Below are positions 1-7,872 of a stretch of 64,000 nucleotides of DNA, one piece after another. A program made the position numbers and the translations under genes. The notes below the pieces were generated by a model. It was not told the DNA's origin, did not search any database, and saw only the letters and a list, made by a program, of their open reading frames with translations. Source of the stretch: an uncultured Candidatus Peregrinibacteria bacterium (GTDB taxonomy: Bacteria > Patescibacteriota > Gracilibacteria > Peribacterales > Peribacteraceae); contig CAIKAD010000005.1 in NCBI GenBank assembly GCA_903825315.1, positions 124,001 to 188,000 of the forward strand. The letters run 5' to 3'. The stretch's first letter is position 1; every line of letters starts with the position of its first letter.

Positions 1-319
1 CGCGTTCGAAAAGTCCGGGTACCGCGGCCTGTACCATGTGCTCCACGGCGTGTTGTCACCGATTGACGGGATGGGACCTGAACAGTTGCGACTGCGTGAA
101 CTGATCGAGCGCGCAAAAACTGGGAATATCGAAGAAGTGATCGTCGCGACCAACCCCGATGTGGAAGGCGAGGCGACCGCCACATACATCCGAACGCAGC
201 TGTCACAGTTTGTCCCCAAAATCACGCGCCTCGCGCATGGCCTGCCGATGGGAGCGGACATCGGATTTGCCGATCAAGTCACCCTGCGTGAGGCCATCGA
301 AGGCAGAAGGAGTCTCTGA
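1..319 (+). CDS. recR: Recombination protein RecR, C-terminal part (cut by window edge)
   Basis: RecR acts with RecF/RecO in loading RecA at single-strand gaps. Only the last roughly 105 residues are present; the reading frame enters at base 2. The Toprim stretch VIVATNPDVEGEATATYI and the following RLAHGLPMGADIGFADQVTL are characteristic of the RecR C-terminus. The usual GGDLEYAD-type segment reads GADIGFAD here, a mild divergence. The gene ends with TGA, which shows that UGA is a stop in this genome. The N-terminal helix-hairpin-helix and zinc finger lie outside the window. Confidence 0.93.
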   Translation, partial: AFEKSGYRGLYHVLHGVLSPIDGMGPEQLRLRELIERAKTGNIEEVIVATNPDVEGEATATYIRTQLSQFVPKITRLAHGLPMGADIGFADQVTLREAIEGRRSL

Positions 320-465
320 ACAGTCTGTATGGATAGAGCTTCTGCGCTACGTAAGGCCTACTACCTCCCCCGCAGGTATTGTCTTGTGTTCTTAATAAGA
401 TGTTAATCTCTCCACCATACTCTTTATAATGCGCCTCTCCCCTTCCTCGGCGCCACGTCTCGTTC

Positions 466-471
466 TATACT
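466..471 (+). promoter_or_regulatory. -10 element (TATACT) of the 481 gene
   Basis: TATACT lies nine bases before the ATG at 481, with only a weak -35 (TTCCTC) 17 bases upstream. A second TATAAT is at 425-430. Transcription would begin almost at the start codon. Confidence 0.4.
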
Positions 472-480
472 CCTGCCGCT

Positions 481-993
481 ATGCAAAGCTTTAAACACGC
501 AATCCGTCTGGCTCCCCTCCTCAGCCTCCTCGTCGCAACACCCGCCGCCGCGCAATGCCCGGTGTGCGCAGCAGGCGCCGTTGCGGGAGTGGGTTTGGCG
601 AGGATGCTCGGCGTGGACGACACGATCAGCGGTCTTTGGGTGGGCGGCATGATGGTGGCACTCGTCACGTGGACCATCAACTGGTTCAACAAAAAGAACA
701 TACGATTTAAGGGGCGCATCATCCTCACGACGCTCGTCTACTACATCGTCTTCCTCTTCGCACCGCTCTACCTCTGGACCAACCTCCTCACCGATCCCTA
801 CAACATGCTCTGGGGCATGAACAAGCTCCTGCTCGGCACCATCGTCGGTAGCATCGCATTCTTCGCCGCCAACCTTTGGTATCAGTCTATTAAGCGCAGA
901 AACGGGAACCACGCCTGGTTCCCCCTGCAGAAAGTCGTGTGGCCGATCGGCTCCCTCCTCATCCTCAGCGCCGCCTTCTTCTTCATCGTCTAA
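481..993 (+). CDS. CPR conserved membrane protein with an N-terminal CPVC motif
   Basis: This 170-residue protein begins with a signal peptide (hydrophobic core about residues 9-22, AAA then Q). The predicted mature N-terminus carries the CxxC motif CPVC. Four further hydrophobic segments follow (about residues 50-65, 80-98, 115-132 and 150-168). I recognise the sequence pattern as a protein conserved in CPR genomes, usually next to the gene that follows here; no function is established. The exposed CxxC might be redox active, which would suit the Cys-rich pilus proteins encoded downstream, but that is only inference. The next gene starts 11 bases after the stop, so they are probably one operon. 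Confidence 0.8.
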   Translation: MQSFKHAIRLAPLLSLLVATPAAAQCPVCAAGAVAGVGLARMLGVDDTISGLWVGGMMVALVTWTINWFNKKNIRFKGRIILTTLVYYIVFLFAPLYLWTNLLTDPYNMLWGMNKLLLGTIVGSIAFFAANLWYQSIKRRNGNHAWFPLQKVVWPIGSLLILSAAFFFIV

Positions 994-1004
994 CCCTCTT
1001 CCTT

Positions 1005-1556
1005 ATGGCCGATACCACCGCAACGCAGGACATTTCCGTCGATAAGCTCAACGAGTTCATCACGAAGATCGACAATATGAAGAAGCAGGAGAAGATGGAC
1101 CTCTCCTCCGACCAGGATTTGAGCATCGCCATCATGAACCTCGTTTCCATCGAGGAACACCTCTTCTTCTCCGGCGGCAAGACCGGCAACACCGATTACT
1201 TCGACCTCATCACCGAAGTCCGCGAAATGCGCAAGAATCTCCTCAAGAAGATCATCAAGGAGTACGAAGGTGAAGTGTGGTGTATCAGCAAACATCTGCT
1301 CGCCGCGTCGATGCGTCTGATGGAGGTAGGAACGAAGGCGCAGTCGATGGGCAAGAAAGATGAAGCCTACGATCTCTTCCGAAAGTCCTATGAGCTCTAC
1401 TCACTCTTCTGGGGACTGAATATGAAGATCATCGCGACGGGCGACGTGAAGAAGATCGATGATAACGCCATGAACAAGCACGACACGGAGAAGAGCGGCT
1501 TCATGGGCAAACTTGGCACACTGGTCAAGAAAGCCATTGACTGTTGTCTTGAATGA
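1005..1556 (+). CDS. CPR conserved hypothetical protein (183 aa), partner of the preceding gene
   Basis: A soluble, probably all-helical protein with no signal peptide or membrane segment. Its central part (VWCISKHLLAASMRLMEVG, about residues 88-106) is the most conserved-looking region, followed by a TPR-like helix pair (KDEAYDLFRKSYELYSLFWG). The ATG at 1005 gives the start MADTTATQD; a longer reading starting at 939 would overlap the upstream membrane protein and is not favoured. It is co-oriented with the CPVC membrane protein and probably co-transcribed. Function unknown. A second copy of its last ten codons lies at 1602-1634. Confidence 0.8.
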   Translation: MADTTATQDISVDKLNEFITKIDNMKKQEKMDLSSDQDLSIAIMNLVSIEEHLFFSGGKTGNTDYFDLITEVREMRKNLLKKIIKEYEGEVWCISKHLLAASMRLMEVGTKAQSMGKKDEAYDLFRKSYELYSLFWGLNMKIIATGDVKKIDDNAMNKHDTEKSGFMGKLGTLVKKAIDCCLE

Positions 1557-1577
1557 TGAGTGCGAAGCCACGGCGTA

Positions 1578-1593
1578 GTCCGCCGAGGCGGAC
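1578..1593 (+). repeat. Short hairpin repeat (GTCCGCC-GA-GGCGGAC)
   Basis: A perfect 7-bp stem with a 2-base loop, embedded in CACGGCGTA...GAAGCC. It resembles the short palindromic intergenic repeats of CPR genomes. Related words are at 15148-15172 (GTAGTCCGTCCCAGGCGGAC, inside a gene) and 37352-37379. It sits between the stop of the 1005 gene and a ghost copy of that gene's end. Confidence 0.7.
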
Positions 1594-1601
1594 GAAGCCG
1601 G

Positions 1602-1634
1602 GTGAAGAAGGCGATTGATTGTTGTCTTGAGTAG
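1602..1634 (+). pseudogene. Ghost copy of the last 10 codons of the 1005 gene
   Basis: These 33 bases translate as VKKAIDCCLE followed by a stop. That is exactly the C-terminus encoded at 1524-1556. The two DNA copies differ at six positions, all synonymous (including TGA versus TAG). This is the relic of a diverged homologue's 3' end rather than a recent tandem duplication. Confidence 0.75.
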
Positions 1635-1641
1635 ACGGACT

Positions 1642-3168
1642 TCAGTGCCGGAACGCCCGTATTCCCGTCGTCACCATCACCATCCCCAACTCCTCCGCCT
1701 TGGCGAAGACTTCGGCATCGCGGACAGAGCCTCCCGGTTGGATGATGGCGCTAATGCCGTGCTTCGCCGCCTCCTCCACGGAATCGGGGAACGGGAAGAA
1801 AGCATCGCTCGCCATCACTGCCCCTTTGGATTTTGCCCCGGCACGCTTGGCCGCAATCCATGTGGCATCGACACGGCTGGTCTGGCCAGAGCCGATGCCG
1901 ATGGTGATCTGATCTTTGACGAACACAATCGCATTCGACTTCGCGCTCTTCACCGCACGCCATGCAAAGAGAAGATCGCGCAGTTGTTCCTTGGTCGGCT
2001 GCTTTTTGGTGACGACGGTCAGATCCTTTTCGGTGACGACGCGTGAATCGCGCTCCTGCACGAGCATGCCGCCCATCACGGACCGGTAGAGGACCTGCCC
2101 CTTCATGCGCTCGCCGTTCTTCTGCTTGATCACGCGGATGTTCGGCTTCTGTTTGAGAAGCTCCAGCGCTTCCGGCTCATAATCCGGAGCCACAATCACC
2201 TCGGTGAAGATCTTCTGGTCGATCAACTTTTGAACAATGACCGCAGTGCATGTCCGGTTCAAAGCGATGATCACACCAAATGCCGACAAACGATCGGCAT
2301 CGTATGCGCGCTGGAACGCTTCGGTAATGTCCGCATGCGACGCAATGCCGGACGGCGTAGCATGTTTGACAAGCACGGCCGTGGGATCACTAAAATCATG
2401 AACCGCCGACCACGCACCGTCCGCATCGAGAATATTGAGATAGCTCAGTGGCTTGCCCTGGAGAAGAACGCCCCAAGAATCTTGGGTGATCTCGGCATGC
2501 TCCGTCTCGTAGAGCGCGTAATACTTTCCCCACTGATGCGGATTTTCGCCGTAGCGCAATGCCTTTCCGCCCGTGAGCATCACGCCCCGGTACGTTCCGT
2601 CCGAAAGATATTCGGCAATGCGCTCGTCATACGCCGCCGTGTGGAGAAACACTTTTGCAGCCAACTGGCGTCTCAACTCTTCGGACGTAGCACCGTTCGA
2701 TTCCAACTCGTCAAGCACACGATCGTAATCCGCAGGGTCACAAACGACCGTAACATCCTGATGATTCTTTGCCGCTTCACGGAGCATCGTTGGACCGCCG
2801 ATGTCGATCTGCTCGATGATTTCCTCGCGCGTCTTGGTGGGATCGCTAACCGTTTTCGCGAACGGATAAAGATTGACGATGACGAGATCAATGGGCTCGA
2901 TGCCCAGTTCCTTCGCCTGCTTCAGATGATCAGGGTTGTGACGTTCAAACAGTATCCCGCCTGCAATCATGGGATGGAGCGTTTTCACCCGCCCAGAAAA
3001 GCACTCCGGGAACTTCGTGACGTCGGAAACATCGGTGACCCCGACTCCCTTCTCGCGCAAAAATTTCGCCGTCCCTCCGGTGGAAATAATGTGAATATTG
3101 AGCTTCTGTAAGCGCTTCCCCAGTGCTTCGAGGCCTGTTTTATCCGACACGGAAAGGAGGGCGCGCAT
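1642..3168 (-). CDS. purH: Bifunctional AICAR formyltransferase / IMP cyclohydrolase
   Basis: PurH catalyses the last two steps of purine synthesis, AICAR to FAICAR to IMP. The 508-residue length is normal. The N-terminal MGS-like cyclohydrolase domain (about 1-190) has ISTGGTAKFL and SGRVKTLHP. The transformylase domain follows with RYGENPHQ and the catalytic Lys-His pair in KHATPSGIA; most PurH proteins read KHxNPCG here, so two residues beside the catalytic pair are changed. It ends with VMVTTGIRAFRH. It is transcribed alone; a possible -10 (TAAAAT) lies at 3187-3192 on the minus strand. A de novo purine gene is notable in a CPR genome, many of which are purine auxotrophs. Confidence 0.95.
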   Translation of the reverse strand: MRALLSVSDKTGLEALGKRLQKLNIHIISTGGTAKFLREKGVGVTDVSDVTKFPECFSGRVKTLHPMIAGGILFERHNPDHLKQAKELGIEPIDLVIVNLYPFAKTVSDPTKTREEIIEQIDIGGPTMLREAAKNHQDVTVVCDPADYDRVLDELESNGATSEELRRQLAAKVFLHTAAYDERIAEYLSDGTYRGVMLTGGKALRYGENPHQWGKYYALYETEHAEITQDSWGVLLQGKPLSYLNILDADGAWSAVHDFSDPTAVLVKHATPSGIASHADITEAFQRAYDADRLSAFGVIIALNRTCTAVIVQKLIDQKIFTEVIVAPDYEPEALELLKQKPNIRVIKQKNGERMKGQVLYRSVMGGMLVQERDSRVVTEKDLTVVTKKQPTKEQLRDLLFAWRAVKSAKSNAIVFVKDQITIGIGSGQTSRVDATWIAAKRAGAKSKGAVMASDAFFPFPDSVEEAAKHGISAIIQPGGSVRDAEVFAKAEELGMVMVTTGIRAFRH

Positions 3169-3230
3169 CGTGGTGAAGGCTGGAGGATTTTACACGAGTT
3201 CCGGTGCGGGCGGAAGGGTTAGAAAAAGGG

Positions 3231-3331
3231 GGAATATTGGACTATTCGAGTATTGGAATATTGCATGTGGAAGCCAAAAGAGTGAATGAGTGAGATCCCA
3301 ATATTCGAATAGTCCGATACTCCAATATTCC
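3231..3331. repeat. Long imperfect inverted repeat between purH and the response regulator
   Basis: The left arm (3231-3263) and right arm (3297-3331) are AT-rich words built from GGAATATTGGA and CTATTCGA. They are near-perfect reverse complements, separated by 33 bases. Each arm is itself partly repetitive (GGAATATTG at both ends). It lies in the divergent spacer and contrasts strongly with the GC-rich surroundings. Confidence 0.8.
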
Positions 3332-3367
3332 CCTCCAATGGACGATTTCCCCCACCAAATCCGTTCA

Positions 3368-3396
3368 TTGCGAAATTCAGACTTTTCTGCTACAAT
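3368..3396 (+). promoter_or_regulatory. Sigma70-type promoter of the response regulator / pil operon
   Basis: TTGCGA (3368-3373), a 17-base spacer, then TACAAT (3391-3396) preceded by TGC, an extended -10. The start codon is 25 bases downstream of the -10. Confidence 0.75.
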
Positions 3397-3421
3397 AAGA
3401 AGAAATCTAACACTCACACTC

Positions 3422-3799
3422 ATGGCTACCACAGCCCCATCCAACCGCATCCTCATCGTGGAAGACGAGCACCCGCTCGCCCACGCGCTGGAGCTCAAAC
3501 TTAAGCGCGAAGGGTTTGAACCCGTGGTCTGCCTGAACGGCCCCGAGGGGCTCAAGGAAGCACTCACCGGAAACTACTCGCTCATCCTCCTGGACATCAT
3601 CATGCCGGAGCTGGACGGCTTCGCGCTGCTGCAGGAGATGACGAAGAAAAAGGTGAAGACTCCTGTCCTGGTGCTCAGCAACCTGGGACTGGAAGAAGAC
3701 AGGCAGAAGGCAAAAGGGCTCGGCGTCATCGACTACTTCGTCAAAGCCAATACGCCCATTGCCAACATCGTCAAACGCGTGAAAGACGCACTGGCGTAA
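3422..3799 (+). CDS. Single-domain response regulator (CheY-like)
   Basis: A 125-residue stand-alone receiver domain. The acidic pair is E14-D15 (ILIVEDEH), the phospho-acceptor is D58 in LILLDIIMPELDG, the switch Ser follows in VLVLSNLG, and the conserved Lys is in DYFVKA. There is no output domain, so it must act by protein contact. The start MATTAPSN at 3422 is preferred over an upstream in-frame ATG because the promoter at 3368-3396 lies between them. pilB follows 22 bases after the stop, which suggests control of pilus assembly. The cognate kinase could be the histidine kinase at 21298. Confidence 0.92.
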   Translation: MATTAPSNRILIVEDEHPLAHALELKLKREGFEPVVCLNGPEGLKEALTGNYSLILLDIIMPELDGFALLQEMTKKKVKTPVLVLSNLGLEEDRQKAKGLGVIDYFVKANTPIANIVKRVKDALA

Positions 3800-3821
3800 T
3801 TGTGTAATTCCACGGGCTGGA

Positions 3822-5609
3822 ATGCCCGCTTCTCCATCTGCCTTACTTATGCCCCTGACGGACGCCGACCTCGGGAAAATTCTCGTCGAGCAGAGCTACG
3901 TGAGCGAGGAGGAACTCAAGTCCGCAACGGAGTTGGGGGCACAACGCTCCGTGCCGCTCAAGACGATCCTCAGCGATATGGGGCTCATTACAGAAGAGCT
4001 TTTTGAGAGCGCACTTGCAGAATACTACAAGCTCCCCTTCGCCGACCTCCAGCAGAGCCAGCCGACGCCGGCGCTCGTGGAACTCTTGCCGGAGGAAGTT
4101 GCGCGCACGTTCAGCTGCGTTGTCCTCAAGCAGGATGAAAACGGCGTGACCGTAGCCACATCAGACCCCAGCAATGCACAGCTGGAGGAGGCGGTACGGC
4201 TCAATCTGGGAAAAGAGAAGGCCATCCTCCCCAGCCAGCCCCAACCGGGAGGCAAACCTGGAACGGCACAGCCGCCCACACAGAAATTCATGGGACGAGT
4301 GCAATTGGTGTACGCGCCGCGCAAGGCAATCGAAGGTTTCTTCGTCCACTACCGTAAGCCGCTCGCCACCCGATTCCAGGCCATCATCACACGGCAGCGA
4401 AAGGTGGCGCCGGAAATCATTGTGGAAATCTTCAATGATGCCATTGAGCTGCGCGCATCCGACATCCACTTTGAACCACAGGAGCAGTATGTTCTCGTCC
4501 GCTTCCGCGTGGACGGCGTGATGCACGAGGCCGGCCGCATTCCGCGCGAGTACTACGAGGGCGTGGTCAACCGCATCAAGATTGAGGGAAACATGCAGAT
4601 CGACGAGCACTTTGCAGCGCAGGACGGCGCCATACGCTACCGCACGCCGCAGGGAAACCCCATGGACATCCGCGTCTCCATCGTCCCGATTGTTGACGGC
4701 GAAAAGATCGTTTGCCGTCTGCTGTCGGAATACGTCCGTACTCTTACGCTCGCCGATCTCGGGTTTAATGACACGTACCGCGAGGTTCTGGAGAAGGCAG
4801 CCCACAAGCCGTTTGGAATGATTCTCACCACGGGACCTACCGGCTCTGGTAAATCCACCACGCTCTACGCGCTCATGAAAATCCGGAACAAGCCGGACGT
4901 AAACATCTCCACTATCGAGGACCCAGTGGAATACAAGGTGCCGGGCATCAACCACATCCAGGTGAACGCGGATACAGGACTCACTTTTTCCACAGGACTC
5001 CGCGCCCTCGTCCGCCAGGACCCCAACATCATTCTCGTAGGGGAAATCCGTGACGGCGAGACAGCCTCCATCGCGGTCAACGCTGCACTCACCGGACACC
5101 TGCTCTTCTCCACACTGCACGCCAACGATGCAGGTACGGCCGTGCCCCGTCTTCTCGACATGGGCGTGGAACCATTCCTCCTCGCCTCCACGCTGGAAGT
5201 GGTTATCGGACAGCGACTTGTCCGACGTATCTGCCCGCAGTGCCGCTTCAGCTACTCCGTCCCCTACGCCGAAGCCCTCAAACTCTTCGCGGGGGCGGAA
5301 CACTACGTGCAGAAAGGCGAAACGCTTCGGCTCTACCGCGGCAAGGGATGCGATGCCTGCAACGACACGGGATACAAAGGCCGCATGGGGATCTACGAAC
5401 TCATGAATATCACCCCGGAAATCGAACAGCTCATCATTAAGCGCGCAACAAGCACGGACCTTAACCGCCAGGCGCAGAAGCAGGGCATGCGGTTCATGTT
5501 CGACGACGGCTTCGACAAAGTGCGGGGAGGGGTGACGACCATCGAGGAACTTCTCCGTGTAGCGGCGCCACCCGATCTTATCTTTACGAATGACAAACAA
5601 GACGACTGA
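3822..5609 (+). CDS. pilB: Type IV pilus assembly ATPase PilB (GspE family)
   Basis: A cytoplasmic hexameric ATPase that powers pilin polymerisation. The N-terminal GspE-N/MshEN domain spans about residues 15-160. The ATPase core has Walker A GPTGSGKST (about 338-346), the Asp box with IEDPVEYK, and Walker B ILVGEIRD. A tetracysteine zinc site is formed by CPQC and CDAC (about 478-520). The length of 595 residues is normal. The start at 3822 gives MPASPSALLMPLTDADLG; an ATG at 3849 (MPLTDADLG) fits the family's usual N-terminus as well. The 3' end overlaps pilC by 20 bases, so the two are translationally coupled. Confidence 0.95.
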   Translation: MPASPSALLMPLTDADLGKILVEQSYVSEEELKSATELGAQRSVPLKTILSDMGLITEELFESALAEYYKLPFADLQQSQPTPALVELLPEEVARTFSCVVLKQDENGVTVATSDPSNAQLEEAVRLNLGKEKAILPSQPQPGGKPGTAQPPTQKFMGRVQLVYAPRKAIEGFFVHYRKPLATRFQAIITRQRKVAPEIIVEIFNDAIELRASDIHFEPQEQYVLVRFRVDGVMHEAGRIPREYYEGVVNRIKIEGNMQIDEHFAAQDGAIRYRTPQGNPMDIRVSIVPIVDGEKIVCRLLSEYVRTLTLADLGFNDTYREVLEKAAHKPFGMILTTGPTGSGKSTTLYALMKIRNKPDVNISTIEDPVEYKVPGINHIQVNADTGLTFSTGLRALVRQDPNIILVGEIRDGETASIAVNAALTGHLLFSTLHANDAGTAVPRLLDMGVEPFLLASTLEVVIGQRLVRRICPQCRFSYSVPYAEALKLFAGAEHYVQKGETLRLYRGKGCDACNDTGYKGRMGIYELMNITPEIEQLIIKRATSTDLNRQAQKQGMRFMFDDGFDKVRGGVTTIEELLRVAAPPDLIFTNDKQDD

Positions 5610-7752
5610 TACCGGCGGTCTCCTTTCGTTCTTCCGCCGGCTCCTGCCGTGGGGAAGGCGGAAAGACATACCGGCAGCGGCTCCTCCCCCGAAAAAAACC
5701 AAGGCGCGAGTGGAGGATCTTATTCCCGCCACCCCATCACCCGCTCCTCACCGCACATCGCATAAATCGCAGCGGCGGCGCGCGCCTGCTACGGCAAAAA
5801 ATCCCCCCAAGGCCAAAGAAGCGCGACGCGACTTCTGGAACAACGTGCGTACCGCGCTCGCAGCCGAACGAAAGGAGAAAGGTGACGCCGTTCCTGCGAG
5901 CCACTGGGAACTAGAGAACGTCCTCGGCACGATTGATTTGGACGAACTTTTGGAAGACGCAGGCCTGCTCCTACCGGAACAAACGGAGACATTTGCCGCA
6001 GGAGAGGCACCTGCCGCACCCCCCGTTCTTCCTGCCGAAGCTACTCCTGCAGAAAACCAAGCCGGCCAGGCCGATGCTGTTACGGATGAACAACGTGCGG
6101 CGCTCTCCGATGTCGACGCCCTCCTCTCGTCCATCGATCTCGACGCACTCCTGCGAAGGGCGCGGCAACCGAAGACGGCTCAGCTGCTGCGGCAACCATC
6201 CTCCGCGTCTACACCTCCCTCTCCTGCCGCTCCAGATGCATCTTCGGTTCATACTCTTCTGGGTTCCGCGGCACCATCCGCTTCACCGTTCCTTCATACA
6301 AACACTAGGCTCGTGCGTAAGGAAGTCGTAGAGCCGCTGCCAGCGGCAACGGAATCAATGACCACTTCGTCCCCCGCGAACGGCGCCGAAGCGTCACTCT
6401 CCAAGAATGAGCTGCCTCCTCCCGCCTCCGCCCTGTTCCCCAACTCCACACCGCTCTCCCTCCAGCCAAACATGCCTCTGACGGAGGAAGAGAAGCGGAA
6501 ACAGGCAGAAGAGCTTCGACGGCAAAAGGAGGATGAAAATGCGCTCAAGGAGCAAACGGAGCTCCGCCGGAAGAAGGAGGAAGAGCAACGGAAGCGGGAA
6601 CTGCAAGCATCCGCTGCGGGTACGCCTGCTGCGGCTCCACGGAAGCGGGCAACCCTGTCTGCGCGCGACAATATGTTCGTCGGCGTCCTGAACAGCATCC
6701 GCCACTTTGGAATGGGGAAGCAGCGGTTTGAAATCATCCAGAACCTGGCAACCATGCTCACCGCGGGCCTGCCGCTGGTGGACTCGCTGCGGACACTGCA
6801 ACTGGAGACGAAGAACCGCCCGGGCCGCGCCCTCCTCAAGCGCATTACGGACCGCGTGGAAAGCGGCATCCCGCTCTGGCGCTCCATGCAGGAGGAGCAC
6901 TTCTTTTCACCGGATTCCCTGGCGCTGGTGCGCATCGGCGAGGAGGCAGGCAGCCTGGCAGAGAACATCGCTTACCTCTCCGTACAGCAGGAAAAAGACC
7001 AGGCACTCTCCGGCAAGGTAAAGATGGCCATGATTTATCCCGCCATTGTGATGGTCCTCATGTTCATCGTAGTCATCGGCATGGGAATGTTCGTATTGCC
7101 CAACCTCGTCGGTGTGCTCCGTTCGCTCAACGTCCCCCTCCCCATCGTCACACGGATCGTCATCGGATTTTCCGATACCTTCTCCCAGCACGGTACTATC
7201 ATCGTGCCCCTCAGCCTGGTTGCCATCGCTGTGCTGGCCATTTTGGTCAAGTACACCGCGCTCCAGGGACTTTTCCAGTGGTTGATCTTCCGCATCCCGG
7301 GCATCGGCGCACTGCTCTGGGAAGCTACCATCGCACGCTTCGGTGTCATCGTGGGCGGCCTCCTCCAGGCGGGCGTCCCGCTGGTGGACGCGTTGCGCTC
7401 GCTCGTAGAAGTGACCACCATCATCTCCTACCGCAAATTCTATCAGCGCCTCCTGGACCACATTTTGGTCGGCGACTCCTTTGCCAAGAGCTTCCTCATT
7501 ATTAAAGGAAGCGAAAAGCGCCTTCCGCTCTCGGTACAGCAGCTGGTGATGACGGGTGAGCGCACCGGCTCGCTCTCCAAGGTGATGCTCAAGATTGCAG
7601 AAATTTACGAGAGGAAAGCCAACGAAACAGCCCAAAAGCTGCCGGTAATCCTGGAACCGTTGCTCCTCCTCTTTATCGGCGCCCTCGTGGGAACCATCGC
7701 CTTTGCCATTATCGTGCCCATCTACAGCATTGTAGGAAATGTGAGCCGGTGA
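5590..7752 (+). CDS. pilC: Type IV pilus inner-membrane platform protein PilC with a long N-terminal extension
   Basis: PilC/GspF is the inner-membrane platform onto which PilB assembles pilins. The C-terminal half (about residues 365-720) holds two GspF domains, with membrane segments at about 477-500, 520-550 and 685-712. The motif ATMLTAGLPLVDSL starts the first domain and GGLLQAGVPLVDAL the second. The first 360 residues are not found in normal PilC (about 400 aa). They are low complexity, rich in Pro/Ala/Ser, and end in a charged Glu/Lys/Arg stretch (about 295-340), probably cytoplasmic. Two short related segments (TIDLDELLEDAG and SIDLDALLRRAR) suggest a repeated binding motif. Confidence 0.92.
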   Translation: MTNKTTDTGGLLSFFRRLLPWGRRKDIPAAAPPPKKTKARVEDLIPATPSPAPHRTSHKSQRRRAPATAKNPPKAKEARRDFWNNVRTALAAERKEKGDAVPASHWELENVLGTIDLDELLEDAGLLLPEQTETFAAGEAPAAPPVLPAEATPAENQAGQADAVTDEQRAALSDVDALLSSIDLDALLRRARQPKTAQLLRQPSSASTPPSPAAPDASSVHTLLGSAAPSASPFLHTNTRLVRKEVVEPLPAATESMTTSSPANGAEASLSKNELPPPASALFPNSTPLSLQPNMPLTEEEKRKQAEELRRQKEDENALKEQTELRRKKEEEQRKRELQASAAGTPAAAPRKRATLSARDNMFVGVLNSIRHFGMGKQRFEIIQNLATMLTAGLPLVDSLRTLQLETKNRPGRALLKRITDRVESGIPLWRSMQEEHFFSPDSLALVRIGEEAGSLAENIAYLSVQQEKDQALSGKVKMAMIYPAIVMVLMFIVVIGMGMFVLPNLVGVLRSLNVPLPIVTRIVIGFSDTFSQHGTIIVPLSLVAIAVLAILVKYTALQGLFQWLIFRIPGIGALLWEATIARFGVIVGGLLQAGVPLVDALRSLVEVTTIISYRKFYQRLLDHILVGDSFAKSFLIIKGSEKRLPLSVQQLVMTGERTGSLSKVMLKIAEIYERKANETAQKLPVILEPLLLLFIGALVGTIAFAIIVPIYSIVGNVSR

Positions 7753-7872
7753 GCGCTCACGGCAGCTTGAAAATCGCAGGGCAAGGCCGAATAACGATTA
7801 CTCCTTATTACGAGAGCTTGCGCAAGGCTTCTCTCAGGATTGTACAACCGCAGCCGTGTTACCATCCTCGTA

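Noticed and set aside
4161-5732. Long open minus-strand frame opposite pilB/pilC
   Set aside because: An antisense shadow in GC-rich coding DNA; no domain, and pilB is unambiguous. The same applies to the long plus-strand frame opposite aspS (57817-59511).
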